Shown here in pieces: positions 17,021-25,620 of a stretch of 64,000 nt of DNA. Each line of letters opens with the position of its first letter. Within the stretch, counting starts at the first letter, position 1. Below the pieces are notes generated by a model. That model saw only the letters and a list, made by a program, of their open reading frames with translations. It had not been told where the DNA came from and made no database searches. Position numbers and translations under genes: made by a program. This DNA comes from Streptomyces uncialis (GTDB lineage Bacteria; Actinomycetota; Actinomycetes; Streptomycetales; Streptomycetaceae). Where the stretch lies: the NCBI RefSeq assembly GCF_001905345.1, contig NZ_LFBV01000002.1, forward strand, positions 806,001 through 870,000, written 5' to 3'.

Positions 17021-17761
17021 GTGACCAGCAGCGAACTGTGGAACCGCGCGACCGCCGACCGCTACGACACGGACGAGGCCGAAACCTCCTCGCCTGCCGC
17101 TCTTCAACCCGCCCTCGCGTTCCTGGCGGAGCTCGCCGGGGACGGCCGAGCGCTGGAATTCGCGATCGGGACGGGACGCGTGGGCGTTCCCCTCCGGGAA
17201 CGCGGCGTACCGGTGGTGGGCATCGAACTCTCCGAGCACATGACGGCGGTGCTACGGCGCAAGGTGGACGAGGACACCCTCCCCGTGTTCGTCGGGGACA
17301 TGGCCACCACCGTCGTCCCGGGTGGGTTCACCCTGGTCTATCTCGTCTACAACACCATCACGAACCTGCTGACACAGGACGAGCAGGTCGAGTGCTTCCG
17401 CAACGCCGCGCGCCATCTGGAACCCGGCGGCCGGTTCGTCATCGAGCTGGGTGTACCGCCCCTGCGGTCTCTGCCGCCCGGCCAGGTAGCGGTGCCGTTC
17501 GACGTGTCCGAGCGGCATCTCGGCTTCGACACCTTCGACCTCGTCGAGCAGATCCTGGTCTCGCACCACTTCACCCGTGAAGGCGAGGACGGCCGTTACC
17601 GCCGCGACAACTCCCGCCACCGGTACGCCTGGCCGGCGGAGCTGGACCTGATGGCACGTATCGCCGGGCTCGAACCGGAACGCCGTGTCGCGGACTGGGA
17701 CGGAGCGCCGTTCACCCAGGATTCGGCCAAGCACATCTCCGTATGGCGCAAGCCGGCCTGA
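17021..17761 (+). CDS. Class I SAM-dependent methyltransferase
   Basis: A 246-residue protein starting at GTG 17021 (VTSSELWNRATADRYDTD). The SAM motif ALEFAIGTGRVGVPLRERG lies near residue 48, followed by the acidic GIELSEHM. Asn replaces the usual Asp after the central strand (LVYNTITNLL). The C-terminal segment AKHISVWRKP is the final beta strand. The substrate is unknown. The ribosome site is weak. It probably shares a transcript with the VOC gene. Confidence 0.85.
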   Translation: MTSSELWNRATADRYDTDEAETSSPAALQPALAFLAELAGDGRALEFAIGTGRVGVPLRERGVPVVGIELSEHMTAVLRRKVDEDTLPVFVGDMATTVVPGGFTLVYLVYNTITNLLTQDEQVECFRNAARHLEPGGRFVIELGVPPLRSLPPGQVAVPFDVSERHLGFDTFDLVEQILVSHHFTREGEDGRYRRDNSRHRYAWPAELDLMARIAGLEPERRVADWDGAPFTQDSAKHISVWRKPA

Positions 17762-18044
17762 TCACGGGCCAAGCGCCGCCCGAATTGGTCCGGACCTATC
17801 CGGAACCGAACGCCCCCGGCCTGCCGTCATGACGGCTGTGATGGCTAGGGCAAGGCCGGACACCCGAGAAGCACCCCACCCCTTCACCTCACACGCACAT
17901 TATCGGCCGGATCATCCGCATATCAGCCAATCAAGCATGGAACATGCGCTTCCTGTTGATTCGTTCGGTGCCCGGGGACAGTGTTCTTCTCGCCACCAGG
18001 GCAGGGACCCCGGCGGCGAGGACGACAACGGAGGGCTCAACCTC

Positions 18045-18320
18045 ATGTCTGTTCGCAAGGTGTTCGCCAGTGTGGCCATCGTGGCGGCCGTGGCCGGTGC
18101 CGGACTCATGACCGCTTCGACGGCCCAGGCCGCCCCTCAAACCGCCGCGGCGCAGTCGGCGGTCGGCCCGACGAGCTGGGTGCCCCGAGGCGACTACGCC
18201 TCCCGGGGCGAGTGCAACATCGCGGGCGACTGGTTCGTCCGGTGGGGCGGCGCGTCCCACTACACCTGCTCCTTGAACGCGGCCACCCAGCGGTACGACC
18301 TGGCCATCTGGCGCCCCTGA
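18045..18320 (+). CDS. Small secreted protein, 91 aa
   Basis: ATG 18045 lies nine bases after GGAGGG. A Sec signal peptide (MSVRKVFASVAIVAAVAGAG, LMTASTAQA) is followed by a mature domain of ~60 residues with two cysteines (GECNIAGDWFV and SHYTCSLN), probably one disulfide, and aromatic residues (WVPRGDYASRGEC, YDLAIWRP). Many Streptomyces encode secreted proteins of this look. Function unknown. A 283-base upstream region without genes should hold its promoter. Confidence 0.7.
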   Translation: MSVRKVFASVAIVAAVAGAGLMTASTAQAAPQTAAAQSAVGPTSWVPRGDYASRGECNIAGDWFVRWGGASHYTCSLNAATQRYDLAIWRP

Positions 18321-18425
18321 CATCCCGGAAGCACCGGTCGCGGCCCCTCCGGCACACAGCACCCACGGCCGGACGACGTCAGCCGCCGGGTCGTGCCGCT
18401 GCCCGGTGTGCCCTGCCGTGACGAT

Positions 18426-18460
18426 GGACTGCTGCCGCCCTGACGAGGCGACAGCAGTCC
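18426..18460. terminator. Hairpin terminator, bidirectional
   Basis: GGACTGCTG (18426-18434) pairs with CAGCAGTCC (18452-18460), with an inner CGCC/GGCG extension and a 7-base loop. It lies between the convergent secreted-protein gene and the methyltransferase at 18532-19275. Confidence 0.7.
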
Positions 18461-18531
18461 AACCGGGCATGCCGTCTCTCGGACGAACTCCCCGCATCAC
18501 GCCCACTGTTACGGCGCGGACGCCTTCGGGG

Positions 18532-19275
18532 TCAGTTGTCGGCGATGATCAGGCGGTAGCCGACATCGATGGTGTCGAGCGTGAGCAGCTCGCCGTGCTG
18601 AGCGTGCCAGGTGCCTGTCTCCAGGTCGTTCGCGAGGCGGGCCAGACCGGGTGCGACGGTGTCCTCGTCGGCTTGGGTGAGCAGCGAGATTCCCGCACGT
18701 ACCCCCGGGTCGAGATAGGCGTGGGGGCGGCGCCAGTAGGCCGCGGCGAATCCGTCCACGCAGTCGTGCGGGATGAGGACGGGTTCCTGACGCGCTCCTC
18801 CGAGCAGGTCGGCCAGTCGGTCGGTCGGGGCGGCGCGGGTGTCCTCGAACGCGGCGGCCTCGGGCAGATAGTCGGAGAGCAGCCAGAACCGCTCCCGGAA
18901 GACGCGCTGGTCCCACGTCAGGATGACGACACGGCTACGGGCGACCCGGCGCAGTTCGCTGATCCCGGCGGCCAGGTCGCTCCAGTGGTGGACGGTGAGC
19001 AGGGCCATCACGGCGTCGGCGGCGCCGTCCCGCAGCGGCAGGCGTTCCGCTACGGCCTGGACGGCGGGCGCGAGTCCGGGCGGGCGTTGGGCGATCATCA
19101 CCTGGCTCGGTTCGACCGCGAGCGTGGTGCGTGCTGGTTCGTAGGACCCGGCGCCGGCGCCGACGTTGATCACGTCGGTGACGTCCCCGAGCGCGGCGTG
19201 GATCTGTGCGGCGATTCGTGGATCGGGCCGACGTGTATGGGCGTACGTCGCACCGAATGAGTCGTAGGTGGCCAT
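18532..19275 (-). CDS. Class I SAM-dependent methyltransferase
   Basis: A 247-residue protein with ATG 19275 (MATYDSFGATYAHTRRPDPR). VINVGAGAGSYEP is motif I at residues ~34-46, AVEPSQVM the acidic loop, ALLTVHHWSDL the post-motif strand. The N-terminal YAHTRRPDPRI signature and HHW are shared with ubiquinone/menaquinone-type (UbiE-like) methyltransferases of actinomycetes. It stands alone, between two hairpin terminators, so it is probably not part of the exporter operon to its right. Confidence 0.85.
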   Translation of the reverse strand: MATYDSFGATYAHTRRPDPRIAAQIHAALGDVTDVINVGAGAGSYEPARTTLAVEPSQVMIAQRPPGLAPAVQAVAERLPLRDGAADAVMALLTVHHWSDLAAGISELRRVARSRVVILTWDQRVFRERFWLLSDYLPEAAAFEDTRAAPTDRLADLLGGARQEPVLIPHDCVDGFAAAYWRRPHAYLDPGVRAGISLLTQADEDTVAPGLARLANDLETGTWHAQHGELLTLDTIDVGYRLIIADN

Positions 19276-19433
19276 GCGCTCAGTATGCGAACCGGGCCAG
19301 GTCCCGGCACCGCCCGTAGGTGAGGTGACGGGCTTGCGCCAGCGTCCTCCGGGCGGCGAGCCTCACGTACGGAAGCCACCGCGGCGCCGGAGGCAAGTGG
19401 CGTACAAGCAGGCCCACTTCGTGAGGGCGCGGC

Positions 19434-19477
19434 ACACGGGACGTGCGTCCGCCGGTGGGCGGACGCACGTCCCGTGT
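19434..19477. terminator. 20-bp perfect hairpin terminator
   Basis: ACACGGGACGTGCGTCCGCC (19434-19453) is perfectly complementary to 19458-19477, with a 4-base GGTG loop. It sits 40 bases after the stop of the exporter permease (19518) and ends that minus-strand operon. Confidence 0.85.
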
Positions 19478-19517
19478 CGGTGACCGGTCGGCGTACCCGT
19501 GGTGCGCCGCGGCCGGC

Positions 19518-20321
19518 TCAGTCGTACACGATGGTGTGGATACGACGGGCGGCGAACACCAGACACAGGCCGGTGGCGGCCACCAAGTAGCCCGCGTTCC
19601 AGAGCAACTGTGGTGCCAGGTCACCGATGCAGATACGGCGGATCAGTTCGACCGCGTGGTACAGCGGCGTGAGTTCCACCAGGATCTGCGCCGGGACCGG
19701 GTAGTCCTCGGCTGGCGAGAAGGTGCCGGAGAACAGGAACAGCGCCATCTGGGCCGTGGTGAGGGCGTCGAAGTCGTGCCATCCGCGCATCAGTGTGCTG
19801 GCCGCCAGGCCGATCGCGGCGAACGCGACCACCGCCAGGACGGACGCGGGGAAGGCGAGCAGCGCCCAGCCGACCGAGACGGTGTCCAGCAGCACCATGG
19901 CGATCAGGAAGAGACCGCAGTACACCGTCCCGCGAATGGCGCTCCACACCACTTCGGCGACGGCGACCTCACGGGGGCGGACGGGCGTGACAAGGACCGC
20001 CTCGTAGACCTTGGACTGCCGCAGTTTGGCGAAGAAGGCGAAGGTCGTGGTCGAGAACGCCGCCGTCATCGCCGAGGTGGCGAGCATCGCGGGAGCGACG
20101 AAGTCGGGGTAGGAGACCTCGTGCCCCCGGTAGACGATGTCCTTCGAGATCAGGCTGCCGACCCCCAGACCGATGGACAGCAGATAGAACAGTGGCTCGA
20201 CCAGGCCGGCCAGGACGAGAAGCCAGGCCGAGGGCCCGGTCTGCATGGCCCGCGCGTTGCGTTTCACCACCGCGGCGGACCGGGTTGCGGAGAAGCGACC
20301 GGCGATCGCGTTCGTGAGCAT
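19518..20321 (-). CDS. ABC-2 type transporter permease
   Basis: A 267-residue protein, ATG 20321 after GAGGGAG. It has about six membrane helices (e.g. WLLVLAGLVEPLFYLLSIGL, GTVYCGLFLIAMVLLDTVSV) and the ABC-2 family layout with an amphipathic connector (AKLRQSKVYEAVLVTPVRPR). It is the third gene of an ATPase-permease-permease operon, with a 10-base gap after the previous gene. With the second permease it would form a heterodimeric exporter channel. Its position at the edge of the biosynthetic cluster suggests self-resistance or product export. Confidence 0.85.
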   Translation of the reverse strand: MLTNAIAGRFSATRSAAVVKRNARAMQTGPSAWLLVLAGLVEPLFYLLSIGLGVGSLISKDIVYRGHEVSYPDFVAPAMLATSAMTAAFSTTTFAFFAKLRQSKVYEAVLVTPVRPREVAVAEVVWSAIRGTVYCGLFLIAMVLLDTVSVGWALLAFPASVLAVVAFAAIGLAASTLMRGWHDFDALTTAQMALFLFSGTFSPAEDYPVPAQILVELTPLYHAVELIRRICIGDLAPQLLWNAGYLVAATGLCLVFAARRIHTIVYD

Positions 20322-20331
20322 CGCGACTCCC

Positions 20332-21090
20332 TCAGCTTGCGAGCCGACGGCGGAATGCCACCTCGGCACAGATCCAGCCCGCCACAGCCCAGAGCAGCAG
20401 GTATCCGATGTGCCAGGCCACCGGCCAGGCGGGTGATGTCCCCAGCATGGCGCCGCGGGACAACTCGACGCCGTGCCACAGCGGTGACGCGTAGGCGAGC
20501 TGACGGAAGCCCTCGGGGAGTTCACTGACGGGGAAGAAGACGCCGGCGAACAGTGTGGTGGGGATGACGACGAAGCGGGTCAGCAGTTCGAAGTATCCGT
20601 CGTTGCGGATGCACGCGGCGAACGCCATGGTCGGTCCCGCGGCGCCCAGCGCGAGCAAGGCGCAGATCAGGGGCACGGTCCACACCCATGGTGAATGCAG
20701 CGTGCCGAACACCCACGCGATGGCCAGGAAGGCGACGACGGCCATTGTCACCATGACCAGCACGTACATGAGCCAACCGGCGATCATGTCCCGGATCGAC
20801 ACCCGTGTGCCGCGCATGGTGTGGAAGCCGCCGACCCACTCGAAGTCGGTGTAGACACCGTACGTCGATTCGTTGGCCGCGATCTGGTAGACCGTCGCGG
20901 CCAGGATGCCCGGCGCGATCCAGTCCAGGTAGGCGAACCCGTCGACCTCGCCGACGTATCCGCCCACCCCCGCGCCGATGCTCACCAGGAACAGATAGGG
21001 CAGGGCGAAGAAGGAGAACACCGACGCTTTCCAGAGCCGGCGGTACAGAAGCATGTGCCGTTCGAGTACGGCGACCGAAGGCTGAACCAT
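20332..21090 (-). CDS. ABC-2 type transporter permease
   Basis: A 252-residue membrane protein. ATG 21090 has GGAG five bases upstream and is preferred over GTG 21093, which overlaps the ATPase stop by one base. Six helices are visible (e.g. VFSFFALPYLFLVSIGAG, MYVLVMVTMAVVAFLAIAWV). It is related to its neighbour permease. Both belong to the DrrB/NodJ-like ABC-2 group that exports drugs or oligosaccharides. Confidence 0.85.
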   Translation of the reverse strand: MVQPSVAVLERHMLLYRRLWKASVFSFFALPYLFLVSIGAGVGGYVGEVDGFAYLDWIAPGILAATVYQIAANESTYGVYTDFEWVGGFHTMRGTRVSIRDMIAGWLMYVLVMVTMAVVAFLAIAWVFGTLHSPWVWTVPLICALLALGAAGPTMAFAACIRNDGYFELLTRFVVIPTTLFAGVFFPVSELPEGFRQLAYASPLWHGVELSRGAMLGTSPAWPVAWHIGYLLLWAVAGWICAEVAFRRRLAS

Positions 21091-21092
21091 CA

Positions 21093-22052
21093 CTACTCCA
21101 CCAGAGCTCGGCCGGTGAGCCGGAGAAAGACGTCTTCGAGCGTGGACCGGCGCACGAGCACACTCGCCGGCTGGAGACCGCGGCGGTGGACCTCGTTGAC
21201 CACCGCGTCGCCGTCACGCGCGTAGACCAGGACACGGTCCGCCAGCGGGTCGACGCGGTCGCCGATGCCGTCGAGCTTTCCCGCGTAGGTGTCGGCCGCG
21301 TCGTAGCCGAAGCGCAACTCGACCACCTCGGGGCTCGAATGGGTCTCGATCAACGCGCGCGGTGACCCTTCGGCGGCGATCCGGCCGCCGTCCATGATCA
21401 CGAGGCGGTCGCACAGCTGCTCCGCCTCTTCCATGTAGTGCGTGCTGATCACCAGGGTCGTGCCGCGTTGCTTGAGCCGGAACAGCCGTTCCCACAGCAG
21501 GTGCCGGGCCTGGGGGTCCAGCCCGGTCGTGGGCTCGTCCAGCAGGACGATGTCGGGCTCGTTCGCCAGCGACCGTGCGATGGTGAGCCGCCGCTTCATC
21601 CCTCCGGAGAGGGACTGCACCCGGTCCCCGGCCCGGTCCTCCAGCCGTGCGAACTCCAGCAGCTCCGCCGCCCTGGCGCGGGCCCGTCCCCGGGACATGC
21701 CGAAATACCGCGCGTATGTCGTGATGTTCTCGACGACTGTCAGATCGAGATCGAGATTGTCCGCCTGGGGGCAGATTCCCAGCCGTTCGCGGATACGGGT
21801 CTGCTCCCGCGCCGGATCGCGGTCGAGGATTCGCAGTTCGCCGCCGGAGGGCGCGCTGACACAGCTCAGCATCCGCATGGTCGTGGTTTTCCCGGCACCG
21901 TTGGGCCCCAGCAGGCCAAAGGTCTCCCCTCCGTGTAAGTCGAATTCAATGCCGTCGACCGCGGTGAAATCGCCGAAGCGTTTCACCAGGTTCCGGGCCC
22001 GCACCAGGGTGCGACCAGCCCGGCCATCACCGCCCATGGGTCCGCTATTCAT
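21093..22052 (-). CDS. ABC exporter ATP-binding protein (DrrA/NodI-like)
   Basis: A 319-residue ATPase, ATG 22052 with GGAGGA seven bases before. Walker A GPNGAGKTT, signature LSGGMKRRL, Walker B IVLLDEPTTGLDPQARHLLW and the switch His in STHYMEEAEQL are all intact. The C-terminal ~80 residues form the extra domain of NodI/DrrA-type exporters (ending LEDVFLRLTGRALVE). First gene of the three-gene exporter operon. A 43-base element at 22092-22134, shared with 24761-24803, lies 40-82 bases before the start and is the likely control site. Confidence 0.92.
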   Translation of the reverse strand: MNSGPMGGDGRAGRTLVRARNLVKRFGDFTAVDGIEFDLHGGETFGLLGPNGAGKTTTMRMLSCVSAPSGGELRILDRDPAREQTRIRERLGICPQADNLDLDLTVVENITTYARYFGMSRGRARARAAELLEFARLEDRAGDRVQSLSGGMKRRLTIARSLANEPDIVLLDEPTTGLDPQARHLLWERLFRLKQRGTTLVISTHYMEEAEQLCDRLVIMDGGRIAAEGSPRALIETHSSPEVVELRFGYDAADTYAGKLDGIGDRVDPLADRVLVYARDGDAVVNEVHRRGLQPASVLVRRSTLEDVFLRLTGRALVE

Positions 22053-22091
22053 CACGCTGTCCTCCGAAAAATCCCGCACCTGTGCGGCGGG

Positions 22092-22134
22092 CCTCACCGG
22101 CAACCTACAGATTTCAGACCCGAAACAACAGTCC
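22092..22134 (-). promoter_or_regulatory. 43-bp repeated control element, copy 1 (upstream of exporter)
   Basis: It matches 34 of 43 bases with 24761-24803. The best-conserved parts are CTACAGATTTC and GAAACAACA; between them TTTC and GAAA form a palindrome with six variable bases. The element is A-rich in an otherwise GC-rich sequence and lies 40-82 bases before the ATPase start in the direction of transcription, as an operator or promoter would. Confidence 0.6.
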
Positions 22135-22277
22135 ACACCGGCGCAGGGGTTCAGCGGCCCCGGAGCGGGCAGGCCGACAGGCGTTCACCCGGGATTTCAG
22201 CGCTGCGTCACGGCGGCGAATTCAACATCGTGACGGCCTACTTGTTCGGCCGGTGAACCGGGTCATACAGTGTGTCC

Positions 22278-23198
22278 ATGCGAATTCCCACCATTGACCT
22301 CGAATTATGGGCCGACGGCGGTGCTGAATCCCGCCGCGCGATCGGCGAGACGGTTGACGAGGCCCTGCGTACAGCGGGATTCCTCCTGGTGACGGGCCAC
22401 GGTATCGGAGCCGGGCCACGAGCGGAGATCCGCGCGGCGGCACGGAAGTTCTTCCACCTCCCGCGGGCGGCCAAGCAGGCGTACGCGGTGCAGGTGGGCG
22501 GACGCGGGTGGCTGGGGCCCGAGGCCGAGGCCAACGCGTACGCGGAGGGCGGGGACGGCCCGCCGGACCTCAAGGAGTCGTACTCGTTCGCCTCGAACGA
22601 TCCGACAGGTGACCCCGCGATCGACGACGAGTGGTTCGGGCCGAACGTGTGGCCCGACGAGGCACCCGGGTTGCAGCCTCTGGTGGAGAAGTACCTCGAC
22701 CAGATGCGCGAGGTGTCCAACAGGGTGCTGGAAGTGCTCGGGGTGGCGCTGGGCGAAGGGGTGGACCACTTCACGGCCCATACCCAGCGGGCGACCTGGG
22801 GCTTCAACATCAACTGGTACCCGGGCGTGGACCGGGTCGGACCCGCGGCGCCGGGGCAGTTCCGGATCGGCCCGCACACGGACTTCGGGACCGTGACCCT
22901 GCTGGACCGCCAGCTGGGAGTCGGCGGTCTACAGGTCCACACCGACGAGGGCGGCTGGGAGGACGCGCCCTACGACCCCGACGCGTTGACCATGAACATC
23001 GGGGATCTGATGGCCCGTTGGGTGGACAACCGCTGGCGGGCCGGCAGACACCGGGTGCTGCCGCCGCCGGTGGACCTGCCCAGCGAGGAGCTGATGTCGC
23101 TGGCCTACTTCTACGACTGCGACATGGGGACGGACGTGCGGGGTGTCGACGCGCACGAATTCCTGCGCGAGCGGCTGAACGCCATCACCGCCGACTAG
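22278..23198 (+). CDS. 2-oxoglutarate/Fe(II) oxygenase, isopenicillin-N-synthase-like
   Basis: A 306-residue protein from ATG 22278; GTG 22272 is also possible and neither has a good ribosome site. The N-terminal domain begins MRIPTIDLELWADGG and contains FLLVTGHGI. The Fe(II) ligands are HTD in RIGPHTDFGTVTLLD (near residue 200) and the His in WRAGRHRVLPPP (near 255), and the Arg eight to ten residues on is replaced by a Pro/Val-rich run. The family hydroxylates, desaturates or cyclises small molecules using O2. It is divergent from the exporter and convergent with the desaturase, inside the proposed cluster. Confidence 0.85.
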   Translation: MRIPTIDLELWADGGAESRRAIGETVDEALRTAGFLLVTGHGIGAGPRAEIRAAARKFFHLPRAAKQAYAVQVGGRGWLGPEAEANAYAEGGDGPPDLKESYSFASNDPTGDPAIDDEWFGPNVWPDEAPGLQPLVEKYLDQMREVSNRVLEVLGVALGEGVDHFTAHTQRATWGFNINWYPGVDRVGPAAPGQFRIGPHTDFGTVTLLDRQLGVGGLQVHTDEGGWEDAPYDPDALTMNIGDLMARWVDNRWRAGRHRVLPPPVDLPSEELMSLAYFYDCDMGTDVRGVDAHEFLRERLNAITAD

Positions 23199-23212
23199 CG
23201 CCCCCGGCAGGC

Positions 23213-23257
23213 GGACGGAGGTCCGGCCGACCCGTCGGGTCGGCCGGACCTCCGTCC
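23213..23257. terminator. 21-bp perfect hairpin, bidirectional terminator
   Basis: Bases 23213-23233 (GGACGGAGGTCCGGCCGACC plus C) are perfectly complementary to 23237-23257 around a 3-base loop. It lies between the convergent stops of the oxygenase (23198) and the desaturase (23286) and can serve both. Confidence 0.9.
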
Positions 23258-23285
23258 GGACCTGGGCCGGTCCGTACCGCCGGAA

Positions 23286-24278
23286 TCACTTGGCGGCCTT
23301 CTCCAGCGGGTAGTAGAAGCTCGTCGCCCGGCCCTCGGTCAGCTCGGGGGCGTCCGCTTTCGCCCGGCCGCTGAGCACATCGGACAGCACGCGGATGTGG
23401 AAGCGGATGTAGGAGGTCTCGGTGCAGGCGAGATGTTCACGCACCCGCTTCGAGATCTCGTGCAGATTCCAGGCGGGAATCCCGGGATAGAGGTGGTGCT
23501 CGGCGTGGTAGTTCGTGTTCCAGTTGAGGAAGCCGAACCACTTGCTCCGCGTGTAGACCGAATTGGTGTTGCGCCAGGGGTTGTCGGACCGCTCCGCGTA
23601 GTAGTGCTCGGGCATGATGGCGAAATTGTTCACGATCCAGGCGACGGCTGTCGGCATGATGTACAGGGTGAGCATCACCATGGGCCACAAGACCGTCAGG
23701 ACGGTCATCGAGAGAATCCACACCAGGAGAATCCAGGTGTCACGCTGGATGGCGGAGCGGGCCCGGTCGCTGGTGACGAAGTAGGGATACCGGTGCCACA
23801 GCGAGGCCGCCGACATCCGGAGAAACCCCAGGAAGTACTCCAGGTTCAGCATGGCCATGACGTACTGGCCCAGAGTGGTGATGGTGCCGTCGGGTTCCGG
23901 GTCCTCGACGGTGTGGGTATTGCGGTGGTGATGCATATGGAACACCCGGTACAAGGCACTGTTCATACCGAGGAACGTGCCGGCGACCCGTCCGGCGAGC
24001 TGATTCCCGCGGAATGTGTTCATGAACGTGCCGTGCGAGGCGCAGTGCAGCACATTGTGCAGCGACGCGACCACGAAGCCGGCCAGCACCCAGCTGAGCC
24101 CGGTGGCCCACCAGGTGTCGATGACGAAAGCACCTGTCACGGCGATCGCGTACAGCAGGACGTGCACCGACGCGCGGCGCATGGCCAGCGCGCTGGAGCG
24201 GCGGGTCAGTTCGCGCAGTTCGGCGGAGGAGAAGACATCGTTCCGGTCGGGGTGGACGTTCTCCTGCGAGATCGTCAT
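23286..24278 (-). CDS. Membrane fatty-acid desaturase/hydroxylase
   Basis: A 330-residue protein, ATG 24278 after GGAGG. The three di-iron histidine boxes are present: HNVLHCASHGTF (box 1), HMHHHRNTHT (box 2) and NYHAEHHLYPG (box 3). Membrane helices flank them (HVLLYAIAVTGAFVIDTWW; TWILLVWILSMTVLTVLWPM). The family puts double bonds or hydroxyls into acyl chains at a di-iron centre. Next to a free AMP-ligase and a carrier domain, it may act on a carrier- or CoA-bound acyl group of the cluster product. It is a single-gene transcript on the minus strand with a long 5' gap. Confidence 0.9.
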   Translation of the reverse strand: MTISQENVHPDRNDVFSSAELRELTRRSSALAMRRASVHVLLYAIAVTGAFVIDTWWATGLSWVLAGFVVASLHNVLHCASHGTFMNTFRGNQLAGRVAGTFLGMNSALYRVFHMHHHRNTHTVEDPEPDGTITTLGQYVMAMLNLEYFLGFLRMSAASLWHRYPYFVTSDRARSAIQRDTWILLVWILSMTVLTVLWPMVMLTLYIMPTAVAWIVNNFAIMPEHYYAERSDNPWRNTNSVYTRSKWFGFLNWNTNYHAEHHLYPGIPAWNLHEISKRVREHLACTETSYIRFHIRVLSDVLSGRAKADAPELTEGRATSFYYPLEKAAK

Positions 24279-24760
24279 TCCTGAACCTCCAAGAGGGTCG
24301 AGGCAGCGCATGGCGGAGGCCATGGTTCAGGCCGTGTCCTCAGCCAGGAGGACACGAGCGTGGTGACCCGGACGGCGATACCGGCCGGGGCGGGCCCGGT
24401 GCGTCATCGGGGCGCCCGGGAGAGGGATCTGGCGCGACTGTCGTCCACGAAGCCCCTTGCCCGGCGGGAGATCGACGGCAAAGGCTTCGTCCATAACGGG
24501 TCACCCGTCACTCGTTCCAGTCACGACCAAAAGGGGCCTTGCGGCTGAGACGTCTCAGCATCCGCGTATGCGTCGCTTTCCCGTCCCGGGCCGACCGGAC
24601 AGATCCGGTTCGCCCGCACTGGAATCGACGCCGCGTATCGCGACACGATCGCGGAATCCGCTCGACGGTCCGCGGGCCTCCCTCACGAAACGCCCATCGG
24701 CGCTCCGTTGCGCCGTGCCCACCGTCAAATCGTCCTCCGAACACCGCGTCCGCGTTTCGG

Positions 24761-24803
24761 CCTCACTCGCAAACTACAGATTTCGAAACTGAAACAACAC
24801 CCC
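24761..24803 (-). promoter_or_regulatory. 43-bp repeated control element, copy 2 (in gene-free stretch)
   Basis: Same orientation as copy 1 and 34/43 identical, with the TTTC-N6-GAAA palindrome kept while the six central bases differ. The nearest gene downstream in that orientation is the desaturase, whose start is 483 bases away, so it would drive a long leader or an unseen RNA. Confidence 0.6.
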
Positions 24804-25034
24804 CCATCCGCCTTCGGCCCGCCCGCCGGGCCCCCGGCGCTCGGACCAGCGCCTCTTGCCGGTGAATTCCTGGCGTCGCGCTCCACCAGGGTCCGCTTCC
24901 CGGACCCGCTTCCCGGGTCGCACGATCCGGGGCGTACGGGAGGCTCGAAGGCGGCGCGAACACCGGGCGGCTCGTGGTGAGGGCCGCCGGGCTGGGCTGC
25001 CTTGGCAAGGCATCGACCAGCGGAAACAAGACAG

Positions 25035-25050
25035 CCCCCGCAAGGGGGCG
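25035..25050. terminator. Small GC hairpin with U-rich tail on the minus strand
   Basis: GCCCCC-GCAA-GGGGGC, followed on the minus strand by TGTCTTGTTT, looks like an intrinsic terminator for leftward transcription. It lies 570 bases beyond the ligase stop and could end a small RNA or catch read-through. Confidence 0.4.
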
Positions 25051-25580
25051 ACTCCTCCCGGGCCCGACGCCCGGCGCTTCGGGGTGGTCCTGAGGTCGCG
25101 GACATCGCTCCCCGGGCACGCTCGCACGCGGCGTCGTCGGATGTCGCCCGCGGGCGTTGACACACCTCGCCGCCATGGCGCAGCGGATTCGGCACGCGGA
25201 AATTCGTCAACGAATCACTCTCGCGTCACCCGTGAAAAAGACGTCGGGTCGGTACCGACGCCCATGCTTGCTCCACGGGCCCGGGATTCCGATTCCTCGG
25301 TGACCCATCGGGAACACGCAGATCTCGCCCGAACTCCTTACGTGAGCTCCCGTGCACGCGGCAAGGGTATTGCCCATGGCAAAGAGATCGGCGACAGGCG
25401 GCCGGATGAATGCGGTTCCGCCGGTCATCCGCATGTGGGCGGCCACCGATGATTCCAGGCGCTCGATATCCGCTCTCCCCGGCGCGCGCGGTTTCGTATA
25501 TGGCCCGCGTCGTGAACAACGCCCGTGAGCAACGCCCGTGGGCGGGCGGCCCCGGCCGTTGTCCCGGGTGTCCTCCGGCG

Positions 25581-25613
25581 GGTCGTCGGCCGGAGGAGTG
25601 CCGGCCGACGACC
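25581..25613. terminator. 13-bp perfect hairpin terminator
   Basis: GGTCGTCGGCCGG (25581-25593) pairs fully with CCGGCCGACGACC (25601-25613) across a 7-base loop, starting eight bases after the ligase stop at 25621. It ends the minus-strand nucleotidyltransferase-ligase operon. Confidence 0.85.
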
Positions 25614-25620
25614 GTCGTGG

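Larger units (their letters stand above)
24279..25580. other. 1.3-kb gene-free stretch inside the cluster
   Basis: Neither strand has a frame with Streptomyces codon use; the open frames are arginine-rich shadows. It contains copy 2 of the 43-base element (24761-24803) and a compact GCCCCC/GGGGGC hairpin with a GCAA loop (25035-25050). The stretch is less GC-rich than the flanking genes. It may hold a non-coding RNA, a long leader for the desaturase gene, or the scar of a lost gene. Confidence 0.6.

Noticed and set aside
24508..24744. 78-residue minus-strand ORF just downstream of the second 43-bp element
   Set aside because: Attractive position, but A/T third positions are frequent and codon use is not Streptomyces-like; kept only as a possible non-coding RNA region.
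24800..25140. Possible tRNA or tRNA remnant in the gene-free stretch
   Set aside because: No GTTCRANNC T-loop with matching acceptor stem found.
24856..25452. 198-residue plus-strand ORF in the gene-free stretch
   Set aside because: Arg/Ser/Gly-rich, wrong codon pattern, no ribosome site, no family.
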